Positions 1 to 7,881 of a DNA stretch of 64,000 nt are shown piece by piece. Position 1 is the stretch's first letter, and each line of letters begins with the position of its first letter. Origin of the DNA: Desulfogranum japonicum DSM 18378 (GTDB lineage Bacteria > Desulfobacterota > Desulfobulbia > Desulfobulbales > Desulfobulbaceae); NCBI RefSeq assembly GCF_000429945.1, contig NZ_AUCV01000027.1, forward strand, positions 1-64,000, written 5' to 3'. The position numbers were made by a program, and so were the translations under genes. The notes beneath the pieces are model-generated. The model saw only the letters and a program-made list of their open reading frames with translations. It made no database searches and was not told the DNA's origin.

Positions 1-294
1 CAAGAGTGTCGCTATTATATTTCCAGCCTTGCAGAGGTGAATGCCTGCAACTTTATGAATGTCGTTCGCCAACATTGGGGCATTGAAAACAAACTGCATT
101 GGGTACTTGATGTTGCTTTTCGTGAGGATGAATCCAGGGTCCGAAATGGCCATAGTGCTGAAAACCTAGCGCTACTAAGACATATAGCACTGAATTTACT
201 CAAGCAGGAAAAAACTGCCAAAGTCGGCACTCAAATCAAACGTCAGAAAGCTGGGTGGGACAATAATTATCTTGCTAAGGTATTGTTTGGCTGA
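1..294 (+). CDS. ISAs1-type transposase, C-terminal part only
   Basis: The frame is open from the first base of the window, so the gene begins upstream and only about 97 C-terminal residues are visible. The segment YYISSL, then VVRQHWGIENKLHWVLDVAF with a following DESR and RNGHSAENLALLRH, is the typical C-terminal signature of ISAs1-family (DDE) transposases. The conserved E of the DDE triad is expected in the IENKLHW segment. The stop (TGA at 292-294) lies only a few bases before a terminal inverted repeat, as usual for these elements. Whether the rest is intact cannot be seen. Confidence 0.85.
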   Translation, partial: QECRYYISSLAEVNACNFMNVVRQHWGIENKLHWVLDVAFREDESRVRNGHSAENLALLRHIALNLLKQEKTAKVGTQIKRQKAGWDNNYLAKVLFG

Positions 295-316
295 CATTAC
301 CCATGCGATTGCCCTG
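1..316 (+). mobile_element. right end of an ISAs1-family insertion sequence
   Basis: This spans the transposase C-terminus plus the putative right terminal repeat at 298-316, which reads CAGGGCAATCGCATGGGTA on the minus strand. CAGGG-type ends are familiar for this family. The left end and any target duplication lie outside the window or cannot be paired. Confidence 0.7.
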
Positions 317-361
317 GAATAAGAGCGGAACTGTACACGCTTATCCAAAGGAGTAATGAAG

Positions 362-895
362 ATGTATTTTAGTATTCAAATTAGTAATCCATCGTCATGT
401 AAAAATGTGCTTGACTTTGCTGACAATTTAGAAGATGCAATTGAGAGTTTATTCTACATTGACACTGAAGATGCAGTTATGAACTGGAATGGCGTTCGGC
501 TACCGCTTAGTTACAAGTACGATATTTCTGTTATTTGTGAAGATATTATAGGTATGCTTGAATCCATAGTTGACAATGAAAAGGGTGAGCTTTTTATCGA
601 ATGGCCTTCGAATACATTTAGAACCGATTGGTCTTTAAAATGGGAAGGAGATTCTCTTGATTGTAAATCTAGTTGGTTTGATGTTTCAGGAAATATTGAA
701 AATATTTTAAATTGTTCAGGTGTAATTACTTTGGATAAAACTGATTTTGTTTCAGAATGGGCTGGTTTGTTAAAAAAAATCATGGAGTGTTTATTTAAAG
801 CTGGATATACAGCCGATCTAATCAATTCTTTAGAAAGAATGTCAAAAATATTAAAAAAAATACCGAAAAATGGAAGACTATATCGCAATGGTTAA
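362..895 (+). CDS. hypothetical AT-rich protein next to the IS
   Basis: The protein is about 177 residues and I do not recognise it. GGAG at 350-353 sits too close to the ATG at 356 but at ideal spacing from the ATG at 362, so the second start is preferred. It is soluble and acidic, with no signal peptide or membrane segment, and has many aromatic residues in its centre (for example WPSNTFRTDW and WKWEGD-like stretches). Base composition is clearly richer in A+T than the core genes downstream, and the gene lies between an IS end and a MITE-like element, suggesting acquired DNA. Small orphan proteins in such settings are sometimes immunity proteins, but nothing in the sequence proves that. Confidence 0.5.
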   Translation: MYFSIQISNPSSCKNVLDFADNLEDAIESLFYIDTEDAVMNWNGVRLPLSYKYDISVICEDIIGMLESIVDNEKGELFIEWPSNTFRTDWSLKWEGDSLDCKSSWFDVSGNIENILNCSGVITLDKTDFVSEWAGLLKKIMECLFKAGYTADLINSLERMSKILKKIPKNGRLYRNG

Positions 896-937
896 ATCTC
901 AGGGCCAGCGCATAAAAACAGTAAGCTACATTCCATT

Positions 938-1151
938 GGGGTGCAGCCGGTCTTCCTAGAAAAATAGGGAAAAAAGAAAGTGTATAAAATTAGCACGATA
1001 CACGACATTGGTTTCCCTGGATTTATCAACAAATGTGTTTTGAGGCCAAAAATCGCCATTTTTAACAAATTGCTGAAAATGATTTTTTGCAAAATTTCGT
1101 AATTATAGCCAGATAGAAAAGTGGTTTTTTAATATAGACCGGCTGCACCCC
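938..1151. mobile_element. 214-bp MITE-like element with 16-bp perfect terminal inverted repeats
   Basis: The left end reads GGGGTGCAGCCGGTCT (938-953) and the right end is its exact reverse complement (1136-1151). The element is flanked by ATT on both sides (935-937 and 1152-1154), which could be a 3-bp target duplication. The interior is A+T rich and carries no plausible gene. A non-autonomous element mobilised by an IS5-like transposase (some groups duplicate 3 bp) would fit, but the family is an inference. Confidence 0.65.
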
Positions 1152-1531
1152 ATTCATTGTGGTGAACATGACCAAAACCTGATTTCCAACGCGACGTTAT
1201 AGAGGACAGGTGCCCTTTTTTTCTTTGGTGCCTGATGCAATCTTCAAAATACAATCATTGCTTAGAAAGCCTCTGCCCATTCGCGGCAAATCCAAGGTTT
1301 TACCATACTAGACAATAAAGCTTGCCATCCTCGATAGAGACGTTGAAAAGGGCCATTCATATAGCGTACTACTGCATGAAGCCTCATGTACCGACGCTTA
1401 AAATAAAGAATTACAAGCTGTGTATTCTAGTGATGTCGGACAAGCTATTCAAGAGCGTCATCACTGAAAAGCGGATTAATGACTAACGTCGAACAGGTGA
1501 AGCGTTGCTAGATGCACATGCTATTCTACTC
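1152..1531. other. gene-free stretch
   Basis: No open frame with a ribosome site was found. On the minus strand around 1275-1420 a 46-residue open stretch rich in W, R and Y ends at a stop and could be a remnant of a decayed gene. It matches nothing I recognise. Confidence 0.4.
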
Positions 1532-1898
1532 GGTGGAGGAATCCACCAATGGTGGAATTGTTTTAATGAATGCAATTAGACGGGTCCAATTTTGGACCCG
1601 TCCACCAGCGGTGGAAGACTAAATAAGGATTAAGCCCTCCGTGTCACACTCCAGGGCATACCTGTTCATGATGTATTATATTATGCCCTCGTTCGTCCAT
1701 CCTCAGTCTGAGGATGGACAGGGTACATAAATGAGCGCAAATTTGTGCTCAACTCCTACACAGAGCAAAATTTTATAGAGGTTATCCTTGCCCCAATGTT
1801 GGCCGTACCAAAACTACGCCTCAATTCCCTCAGTCTGAGTAAAAAAAACTTGTCCACCGTTGGTGTAAGAGGCAACACCCCCAATTTTGGGGTGGTGT
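1532..1898. repeat. cluster of short palindromes with three recurring cores
   Basis: Dyad A (TCCACC-NNN-GGTG) occurs at 1542-1556, 1601-1615 and 1853-1865. Dyad B has core CCAA-TT-TTGG, with an 11-bp-arm hairpin at 1579-1602 and a shorter one at 1879-1892. Dyad C has core CTCAGTCTGAG, with an 11-bp-arm hairpin at 1695-1719 and its core again at 1829-1839. The order A-B-A-C then C-A-B is roughly mirrored about 1770. No gene was found here. Confidence 0.7.
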
Positions 1899-2077
1899 GT
1901 AACATTTTATCCGGCATCATGTTTTTGATGACGAGGTGAGTAAAACTCAAATCATCGTTGTGTGAATTGCACGTCCTGCGTGGCTACACATGTGCCGGAA
2001 GGCTGTTACAGTGTAACGAAACAAAAAAAATTTGCTCAGGTAAAAAGTTGTACAGGAGTTGCACAAATAGCCCTAAA

Positions 2078-2115
2078 CGAAAAAAGCGCTTACCAGTTAA
2101 AACTGATAAGCGCTT
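2078..2115 (-). terminator. terminator of tRNA-Phe
   Basis: On the minus strand a 9-bp outer stem (AAGCGCTTA with TAAGCGCTT, 2084-2092 and 2107-2115) with further inner pairing is followed by six T. It starts 20 bases past the tRNA 3' end. The design closely resembles the terminator behind tRNA-Arg at 55360-55398. Confidence 0.85.
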
Positions 2116-2134
2116 GATATCTCTAAAAAACGTT

Positions 2135-2210
<76 letters not shown>

Positions 2211-2268
2211 GCCATTCGTTGAGGCCATGTATATACAGAAATCAGCTGATCATGTCAATAACTTTTTT

Positions 2269-3000
2269 CTATTTTGTTTCTTTTTCTTCAAATAACTCTC
2301 CTAAGTCGATATCGAAGTTATCTAAAGCTGTACCTGTCTTGACACTGGGGGCATTTCGCCTGCCAATGAGAGGTTTAATGGATTTGGTGAGTTCGATTTC
2401 ATCAAGTACCAGATCTTCAAGATTGCCAAGGTCATCCAATTGGGCCTCGCTTGGCTCAGCCTTTGGTGGTGCAGAGACAGCAGCGACCTCCGGTTCCGGC
2501 TCAAGCTTAAAGGCGACCTCTTTTTTCTCTTCAAAGGACTCATCCATGGGCGGGGAGAGATCAGAGATGTCGATATCTCCAAAATCTATGGTTCCGGATA
2601 TTTCTTCCTCTTCGGCAGACTCATCCTCTCCTAGATCAATGGTAATCTCCTCTTCCTCTCCTGTTGCTTCAAGATCGTCGAGGCTCAGAGCTATTTCTTC
2701 ATCCTCATCTTCAAGGGAAATGACCTCTTCATCCTCGCCCATGTCAATACTGATCTCGTCCAGATCTTCCACGGTGTCTTCGGCGTAGACTTCATGGAGT
2801 TCCTCTGGCACTTCTTCAACAAGAGAGACACCGGTCACATCACCTTCATCCTCACCTAATTGAACACGCAAAAAAACAGGTGATGACACACTGTAGGTAG
2901 TCCCCTGAATTTCTTCCAGGATTTCTCCTATTGGCTTTTTACATTTCTTACATCTTTCCTGATTATCAAACGATATATACCCACATTTCGGACAGCGCAT
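2269..3000 (-). CDS. acidic protein with N-terminal zinc ribbon
   Basis: The protein is 243 residues. It opens with a rubredoxin-like zinc ribbon (CPKCGY at 3-8 and CKKCKK at about 17-22), followed by about 200 very acidic, low-complexity residues (runs of E, D, S and G), and ends in a slightly more ordered tail. There is no membrane segment. Short zinc-ribbon plus acidic-tail proteins of this kind are common in deltaproteobacteria and uncharacterised. The function is unknown; nucleic-acid or protein binding is possible from the ribbon alone. It is monocistronic and lies just downstream of the divergent response regulator region. Confidence 0.75.
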   Translation of the reverse strand: MRCPKCGYISFDNQERCKKCKKPIGEILEEIQGTTYSVSSPVFLRVQLGEDEGDVTGVSLVEEVPEELHEVYAEDTVEDLDEISIDMGEDEEVISLEDEDEEIALSLDDLEATGEEEEITIDLGEDESAEEEEISGTIDFGDIDISDLSPPMDESFEEKKEVAFKLEPEPEVAAVSAPPKAEPSEAQLDDLGNLEDLVLDEIELTKSIKPLIGRRNAPSVKTGTALDNFDIDLGELFEEKETK

Positions 3001-3317
3001 ATTGTTGCCTTTGGTGTTTCAAGTTACATGTGTCCTGTTGTTTGCAGAACAGTTTTACCTATTTGGAGCATTATCGCATAGATAATCAAATAAAATCAAG
3101 CCGAGTTACTACTTTCTCAAATTTTTTCTGTTTTTTCCATCCAGGTTAGAAAGTTAACACCTTGCAACAGGAATCTGGTGTTCTATAATGACGGTATTCT
3201 CAATACAGTCATATTCAGGCTGAGACTGGCCAATGCAGCCAATACAGCGGACATATTTGCCATACCCGTGAGAAATCCGGGGTAACCTTTGCTTTTTACA
3301 AAAACAAACCGGTTCAC

Positions 3318-4277
3318 ATGAAAAAAAAACAGGTGATTATGAACGGTTCTGCCCTCCATTGCAGACAAAGGGCGGTTACCATCCTCGCTGTCGATGATAG
3401 CGCCCCAACTCTGCAAATGCTCTCCAGCCAACTGGAGGAAGAGGGTTATTCTGTAATTCCTGCCACCAATGGCATGGAGGCCATGGAAATCATCACATCC
3501 AGCCCTGAATCCATTGATACCATTCTTCTTGATAGAATGATGCCTGGCATGGATGGCATGGAAGTTACCAGACGCATATTGCAGGATCAGCGGTTGAAAT
3601 ATATCCCCATTATCATGCAGACTGCTGCAGATAAGCCCGAAGAAATAAGTGAAGGCATAAAAGCCGGAGTCTTTTATTACCTGACGAAACCGGTTGAACG
3701 TAGGATGCTTCTTTCCGTTGTGTCGTCGGCAATCAAGGAAATTGAACAACGCCGGGCGCTTGAAGCAGAGATGAAACGGCACCACATGAGTTTTGGCCTG
3801 ATCAGTGAACTCAAGAGCCGGTATAAAAGCCTGGAAGAAGCTGAAAGTCTGGCTTCTTTCCTGGCTAATTGTTTTCCAGATGCTCAAAGGGCGTTAACCG
3901 GCATATCCGAACTGCTCATCAATGCAGTGGAACATGGGAACCTGGGAATCAGTTACGATACAAAGACAACATTACTTGAAAGCAACCAATGGCAGGGGGA
4001 GATAACAAAACGGTTACAGGAACCTATCTATGCAGATAAACAAGTAGAGGTGATTTTTGAAAAACAATATGACACCTACTTTTTGCAGATTACAGATCAG
4101 GGAAATGGCTTTGACTGGAAAAAATACCTGCAACTGGACCCGTCAAGAGCCTCGCACAATCATGGCCGGGGAATCGCAATGGCCAACATGTTAGCCTTTG
4201 ACAGTCTGATTTATAATCAAAAAGGCAACCAGGTAACTGCCATCATGGAAGCCAAAAAGACCGTGGCCGAACCCTGA
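3318..4277 (+). CDS. response regulator with GHKL ATPase output domain
   Basis: The protein is 319 residues. The receiver domain spans about 20-140 with acidic pair D26 D27, phospho-acceptor D72 in ILLDRMMPGMDG, and the conserved lysine in YLTKPV. A C-terminal GHKL-type ATPase domain (about 170-315) shows the N-box SELLINAVEHGN, a G1-like DQGNGFDW and the lid HGRGIAMA. The ATPase resembles the RsbW/anti-sigma type rather than a phosphorelay kinase, since no HisKA helix is seen. Such REC-HATPase proteins usually feed a partner-switching or anti-sigma output, but no partner is adjacent. The start is uncertain: neither the ATG at 3318 nor that at 3339 has a strong ribosome site. Confidence 0.8.
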   Translation: MKKKQVIMNGSALHCRQRAVTILAVDDSAPTLQMLSSQLEEEGYSVIPATNGMEAMEIITSSPESIDTILLDRMMPGMDGMEVTRRILQDQRLKYIPIIMQTAADKPEEISEGIKAGVFYYLTKPVERRMLLSVVSSAIKEIEQRRALEAEMKRHHMSFGLISELKSRYKSLEEAESLASFLANCFPDAQRALTGISELLINAVEHGNLGISYDTKTTLLESNQWQGEITKRLQEPIYADKQVEVIFEKQYDTYFLQITDQGNGFDWKKYLQLDPSRASHNHGRGIAMANMLAFDSLIYNQKGNQVTAIMEAKKTVAEP

Positions 4278-4295
4278 GCGGCTACATTACTTCCA

Positions 4296-4451
4296 GAGTC
4301 ACGGAAAATAATAAATACCCAATCTTGTTGACCTTTCAACGCATTTTCCAGCCGCTTTCAATGGAGCAAGCCTGTATGGAATCACTGAAACAGTCTGGAG
4401 AATGAACCGATAGCCTGCTCAAATTTTGGGGAGTTATTATTTTTCGCGCCC
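4296..4451. mobile_element. MITE-like element, family 1, diverged copy
   Basis: This is a 156-bp element. The left end (GAGTCACGGAAAATAATAAA) and the inverted right end (TTATTATTTTTCGCGCCC) match, with substitutions, the terminal repeats of the copies at 19986-20146 and 54999-55148. It lies in the opposite orientation to those copies. The interior shows no gene. Confidence 0.6.
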
Positions 4452-4896
4452 TTAAAATTATTAGCTTTCTACAGAAAACCGCTCGTATTTCACTTGGTAA
4501 GTTACTTTATCTTCGCCAACAGCAGGAAATTGTAGTATTTTCCGGGACCATAATCAAACCTGAAAATACATATTACTTCCTGGATGAGTACCCATCCTGA
4601 ATTAAGCTTTTTCTTTAGGATTACACCATGTGATACACACTAGCCTGCATTTCTCATGACTTTTTTGAACAGATATTAACTATTTGACCTGATAAAGTTT
4701 GCCAGAAACGCCTGAAAAACAGCATATTTCTCAGAGGAATTCAAAAAAGTCCCCTCACAGGGCGAGCAGATTTTACAGTACCTGCTTTATTACCGAGCAT
4801 TTGCAGGTAAGCGTGACTCCGGGTTAGCGCAAAAATTGGGCGAACACCTCATCTCAGGAAAGATTTCAACAGATAGCAGCAGAATTACCGTTTTCC
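4452..4896. other. gene-free stretch with a dispersed motif
   Basis: No gene was found. It holds one copy of the CTCATGAC-type dispersed motif (4646-4671). A second motif, GCAGGTAAGCG followed by GACTCCGG, lies near 4804-4822 and recurs near 5977-5996. Confidence 0.5.
4646..4671 (+). repeat. dispersed CTCATGAC motif, copy 1
   Basis: The core GCATTTCTCATGACTTTTTT is followed by GAACA. Related copies lie at 20264-20284 (minus strand) and 39431-39457 (plus strand), all between genes. Confidence 0.5.
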
Positions 4897-5868
4897 ATGA
4901 TCCAACAAAAACGACACTCAAACACATTTTCCCTCTTTATCCTGAGCTTGACCAGCTGCCTTATCCTGGCCCAGATCGGCATAATTCTTTATGCAGGTAA
5001 TCCGCTCTGCCTGAACCAGGGTTGCGAAATCGTAGAACAGCTCACCCTGGTACCACCCCTATATATAAATGCTGCAGGCATCATATACCTGCAAATGCTT
5101 TTCTGGGTTTTGCGCTCAAGCAGGAGAGTTGCCGATCCAGCCCATCGATTGTATCAACTCCTGCTCCTTGCAGGCATAGCAGCAGAAGGGGTTCTCATAA
5201 GCTTTCAGTATCTCATTGCCAATACCTTTTGCTCCTACTGTCTGGTGATATTCAGTTGCATCGTCCTGCTGAACCTGTTCACAGGAATTCAACAATTCTT
5301 TAAAGCAGCTGTACTGTTCTGTACCATACTCATTACCTTTTCCAGCCTCCAGTTCAAACAACCGGCTGCAGCCGGCTCGTTGACAGAAGGCATTTTTGCC
5401 AGCAGAGAAGGATCACAAACATCGCCACAATTACAGCTGTTTTTTTCAGCACATTGTGAGCACTGTGAAAACATTATTGATCAGTTAGCCGACCTGCCTT
5501 CTCTTTCTGTCACCTTTCACCCCATTGATACCATAAGCAATTTTAGACTGAGTCAGTCTCAAATATTCTCAAAATATTCAACGGCTGCAAACAGACAGAT
5601 TCTCACTACATTGGGTATAAAAGAAGTTCCTGTTCTCTTTATTCAGGAGGAAGGAAGTCTCCAGGTACTTCACGGTGAACAAAAAATCCGTGAAAAATTG
5701 CTGCAACTGAGTGATACCGGTGGAGACGATGAAGCAGAACCAAAGGACACGATGGAACAACCCGAAGAGACAACAGGCACGTCCTCGGTTAATGATGGCT
5801 GTTCCGTTGATGAACCTTGTGAGGATGAATATCAGATACCCGGCCTGGAAACATCATCGGCATATTGA
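4897..5868 (+). CDS. VKOR-family quinone-dependent disulfide oxidoreductase with thioredoxin-like domain
   Basis: The protein is 323 residues. Several membrane segments fill about 10-155. The loop pair C38/C43 (CLNQGC) and the active-site pair C112/C115 (FCSYC) are the two cysteine pairs expected in bacterial VKOR. A thioredoxin-like domain follows from about 178, with C187/C190 (HCEHC). Bacterial VKORs reoxidise a thiol-disulfide oxidase and pass electrons to quinone, so this protein probably combines both steps in the envelope. A 50-residue acidic tail with two extra cysteines follows the thioredoxin domain and is unusual. No clear ribosome site precedes the ATG. It is monocistronic. Confidence 0.8.
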   Translation: MIQQKRHSNTFSLFILSLTSCLILAQIGIILYAGNPLCLNQGCEIVEQLTLVPPLYINAAGIIYLQMLFWVLRSSRRVADPAHRLYQLLLLAGIAAEGVLISFQYLIANTFCSYCLVIFSCIVLLNLFTGIQQFFKAAVLFCTILITFSSLQFKQPAAAGSLTEGIFASREGSQTSPQLQLFFSAHCEHCENIIDQLADLPSLSVTFHPIDTISNFRLSQSQIFSKYSTAANRQILTTLGIKEVPVLFIQEEGSLQVLHGEQKIREKLLQLSDTGGDDEAEPKDTMEQPEETTGTSSVNDGCSVDEPCEDEYQIPGLETSSAY

Positions 5869-5878
5869 TGCCCGCTTC

Positions 5879-5925
5879 GTAACTGATCACGGGGTTAACA
5901 CCCCTGACATTCCAATTAGTTATGA
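5879..5925 (+). repeat. dispersed GTAACTGATCAC repeat, copy A
   Basis: It reads GTAACTGATCACGGGG, then TTAACA, CTGACATT and CAATTAGTTATGAG. It aligns with the inside of the MITE at 55044-55113 and with the palindromic copy at 35382-35426 (opposite strand). Confidence 0.55.
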
Positions 5926-6053
5926 GTCGTAACTCATTCACAGGTGTTTCAGATTTGTGCAAGCGCGTTTTTTCGCAGGTAAGCGAAGACTCCGGTAGGC
6001 TACCTATACGGAAAACCGCGATCGTGCAAAGATGGAGTACCTGTAATCAGTTA

Positions 6054-6085
6054 CCCCGCTTCTGCAAGCAGTTGCAGAAGCGGGG
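6054..6085. repeat. perfect 14-bp-arm hairpin
   Basis: CCCCGCTTCTGCAA, a four-base loop and the exact complement. No T run follows on either strand, so it is not a standard terminator. It lies between the convergent VKOR and sulfhydrylase genes and may still end transcription in both directions. Confidence 0.6.
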
Positions 6086-6244
6086 GAGTCTGGACGAAAA
6101 AACCAGCATCCGTAGCCATACCAGGCAATGCCACTCACCAACTGCATACCCTCAGCTGAAAAATACCTTTTGCAACTGAGGGCGTGGTAATGGCATGGGA
6201 ACGCCTCTTCCTGTGCTCTTTCCCATCATCTCCGGATTGTCAAA

Positions 6245-7528
6245 TCAGGCTGCCTGGAGAGCCTGATCAAGGTCCCAGCAAATATCCTCAATATCCTCAA
6301 GCCCCACACTTAACCGTATGAGATCAGGAGTTACGCCGGCAAGCCGCATTTCCTCTTCTGTCAGTTGACTGTGAGTGGTACTGGCCGGATGAATTGCCAG
6401 GCTTTTGGCATCTCCCACATTGGCAACATGGCTGAAGAGCTGCAGATGGTCAATAAAACGCTGCCCAGCTTCAACGCCGCCATCAATACCAAAAGTGAGA
6501 ATAGCTCCTGCGCCTTTCGCGAGATATTTCCTTGCCCGCTCATAACTTGTATGGTTTTCCAGGCCAGGATAGGAAACCCAGGCTACTTTTGCATGTTCCT
6601 GTAAAAATCTGGCTGTGGCTTCCGCATTGGCAACATGCCGCTCCATACGCAGACTTAAAGTCTCCACACCCTGGATAGTGAGCCAACTGTTAAACGGAGA
6701 CTGCGCAACGCCAAGGTCTCGCTGCATCTGTACCCGGGCTTTCAAAATAAAGGCAGGTGCGCCCAAGTCTGCATAGACCAAGCCATGATAGGATGGATCC
6801 GGCTCAGTAAAATTGGCGAACCGACCACTTCGCCAGTCAAAACGCCCTCCATCCACCAACATGCCACCTATGCTGGTACCGTGTCCATTGAGAAATTTGG
6901 TAGTGCTATGTGTAACTATATCTGCACCCCATTCCAGAGGCCGGCAAAGGTACGGTGTAGCAAGCGTATTATCTATAACCAATGGAAGGTTGGCATCTGA
7001 AGCTATGGCTGCGACCTCCTCAAAAGGAAAAACCACGCCACCGGGATTACCGATGGTCTCCCCGTATATAAGCTTGGTATGAGGCCGAATGGCTTGGGCA
7101 AATGACTGCGGATTCTCGGGATCTGCGAAATCCACCTCTATACCGAGCCTGGGCAGGGTATACCGTAACTGGTTGATGGTTCCGCCGTAAAGACTGCTGC
7201 TGCTGACGATGTGATCGCCCTGCTGGCAAAGAGTCAGAAAAGTCAACGTTTGAGCGCCGTGTCCGCTTGCAGTAACAAGCCCTCCGACACCACCTTCCAG
7301 ATCGCAGACTCTCTGCTCCAGTACATCGGAGGTGGGATTCATGATTCTTGTATAAATATTCCCAAAATCCTTCAATGCAAAAAGATCAGCAGCATGGGCT
7401 GTGTTTCTGAAGCCGTACGATGACGTCTGATACAGAGGAACTGCGCGGCTCCCGGTGGTTGGATCCACGATCTGTCCTGCGTGTAGCTGCCGGGTATTAA
7501 AACCAAACTGCCGTTTTTTTTCTGCCAT
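6245..7528 (-). CDS. metY: O-acetylhomoserine sulfhydrylase
   Basis: This 427-residue protein belongs to the Cys/Met-metabolism PLP-enzyme family and has the length typical of MetY. Seen are YTRIMNPT, the phosphate-binding SGHGAQ region, DNTLATPY and the PLP lysine in HSTTKFLNGHG. The enzyme makes homocysteine directly from O-acetylhomoserine and sulfide, an apt route in a sulfide-rich cell. Related gamma-lyases and cystathionine gamma-synthases are about 30-40 residues shorter. AAGGAG precedes the ATG. It is monocistronic, with no S-box-like leader recognised. Confidence 0.9.
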   Translation of the reverse strand: MAEKKRQFGFNTRQLHAGQIVDPTTGSRAVPLYQTSSYGFRNTAHAADLFALKDFGNIYTRIMNPTSDVLEQRVCDLEGGVGGLVTASGHGAQTLTFLTLCQQGDHIVSSSSLYGGTINQLRYTLPRLGIEVDFADPENPQSFAQAIRPHTKLIYGETIGNPGGVVFPFEEVAAIASDANLPLVIDNTLATPYLCRPLEWGADIVTHSTTKFLNGHGTSIGGMLVDGGRFDWRSGRFANFTEPDPSYHGLVYADLGAPAFILKARVQMQRDLGVAQSPFNSWLTIQGVETLSLRMERHVANAEATARFLQEHAKVAWVSYPGLENHTSYERARKYLAKGAGAILTFGIDGGVEAGQRFIDHLQLFSHVANVGDAKSLAIHPASTTHSQLTEEEMRLAGVTPDLIRLSVGLEDIEDICWDLDQALQAA

Positions 7529-7881
7529 AACTTACTCCTTGGCATCTGGTATTGTATGGAAAAATTTACCCTGCATTTTGCAAGTTCATCGCCTTAATAC
7601 GTACCTGCAATCGTATTATATCAAAAAAAATACATCAACCTGCCACGTCTAACAGCAATCATATACAAAAAGAGGTAAAATGTTCCATCATACATTAGAC
7701 TAGGTTAAAGGGTTGTCAAGCGTTGGGATGAATCACACATTGTGGAACATTTCTGCTCCGCGCTCTTTTCAAACAATATTATTACCGCAGGGAAAGGAAA
7801 AATCAGAGTCTGGGTCATTACGGATTCAGGTTACAATCCTACTTATTCAGCGGAACAGGATAGCCAACATATCGACATACC
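7529..7881. other. divergent promoter region, metY and histidine kinase
   Basis: No gene was found. A TATAAT-like box on the minus strand at 7615-7620 probably serves metY, though no good -35 was found. Confidence 0.4.

Noticed and set aside
1532-1898. CRISPR array
   Set aside because: The repeats are short palindromes of three different kinds at irregular distances; there is no constant repeat-spacer period and no cas gene.
2269-2788. Plus-strand serine-rich frame across 1958-2788
   Set aside because: It is the antisense shadow of the acidic zinc-ribbon gene and also runs through tRNA-Phe.
5940-6060. Possible riboswitch resembling the c-di-GMP class (ACTCCGGTAGGCTACC and GTGCAAAGATGG)
   Set aside because: Order and pairing do not match the known aptamer, and no gene follows on the plus strand. 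Part of the sequence (GCAGGTAAGCG, GACTCCGG) recurs near 4804, so it is more likely a dispersed repeat.
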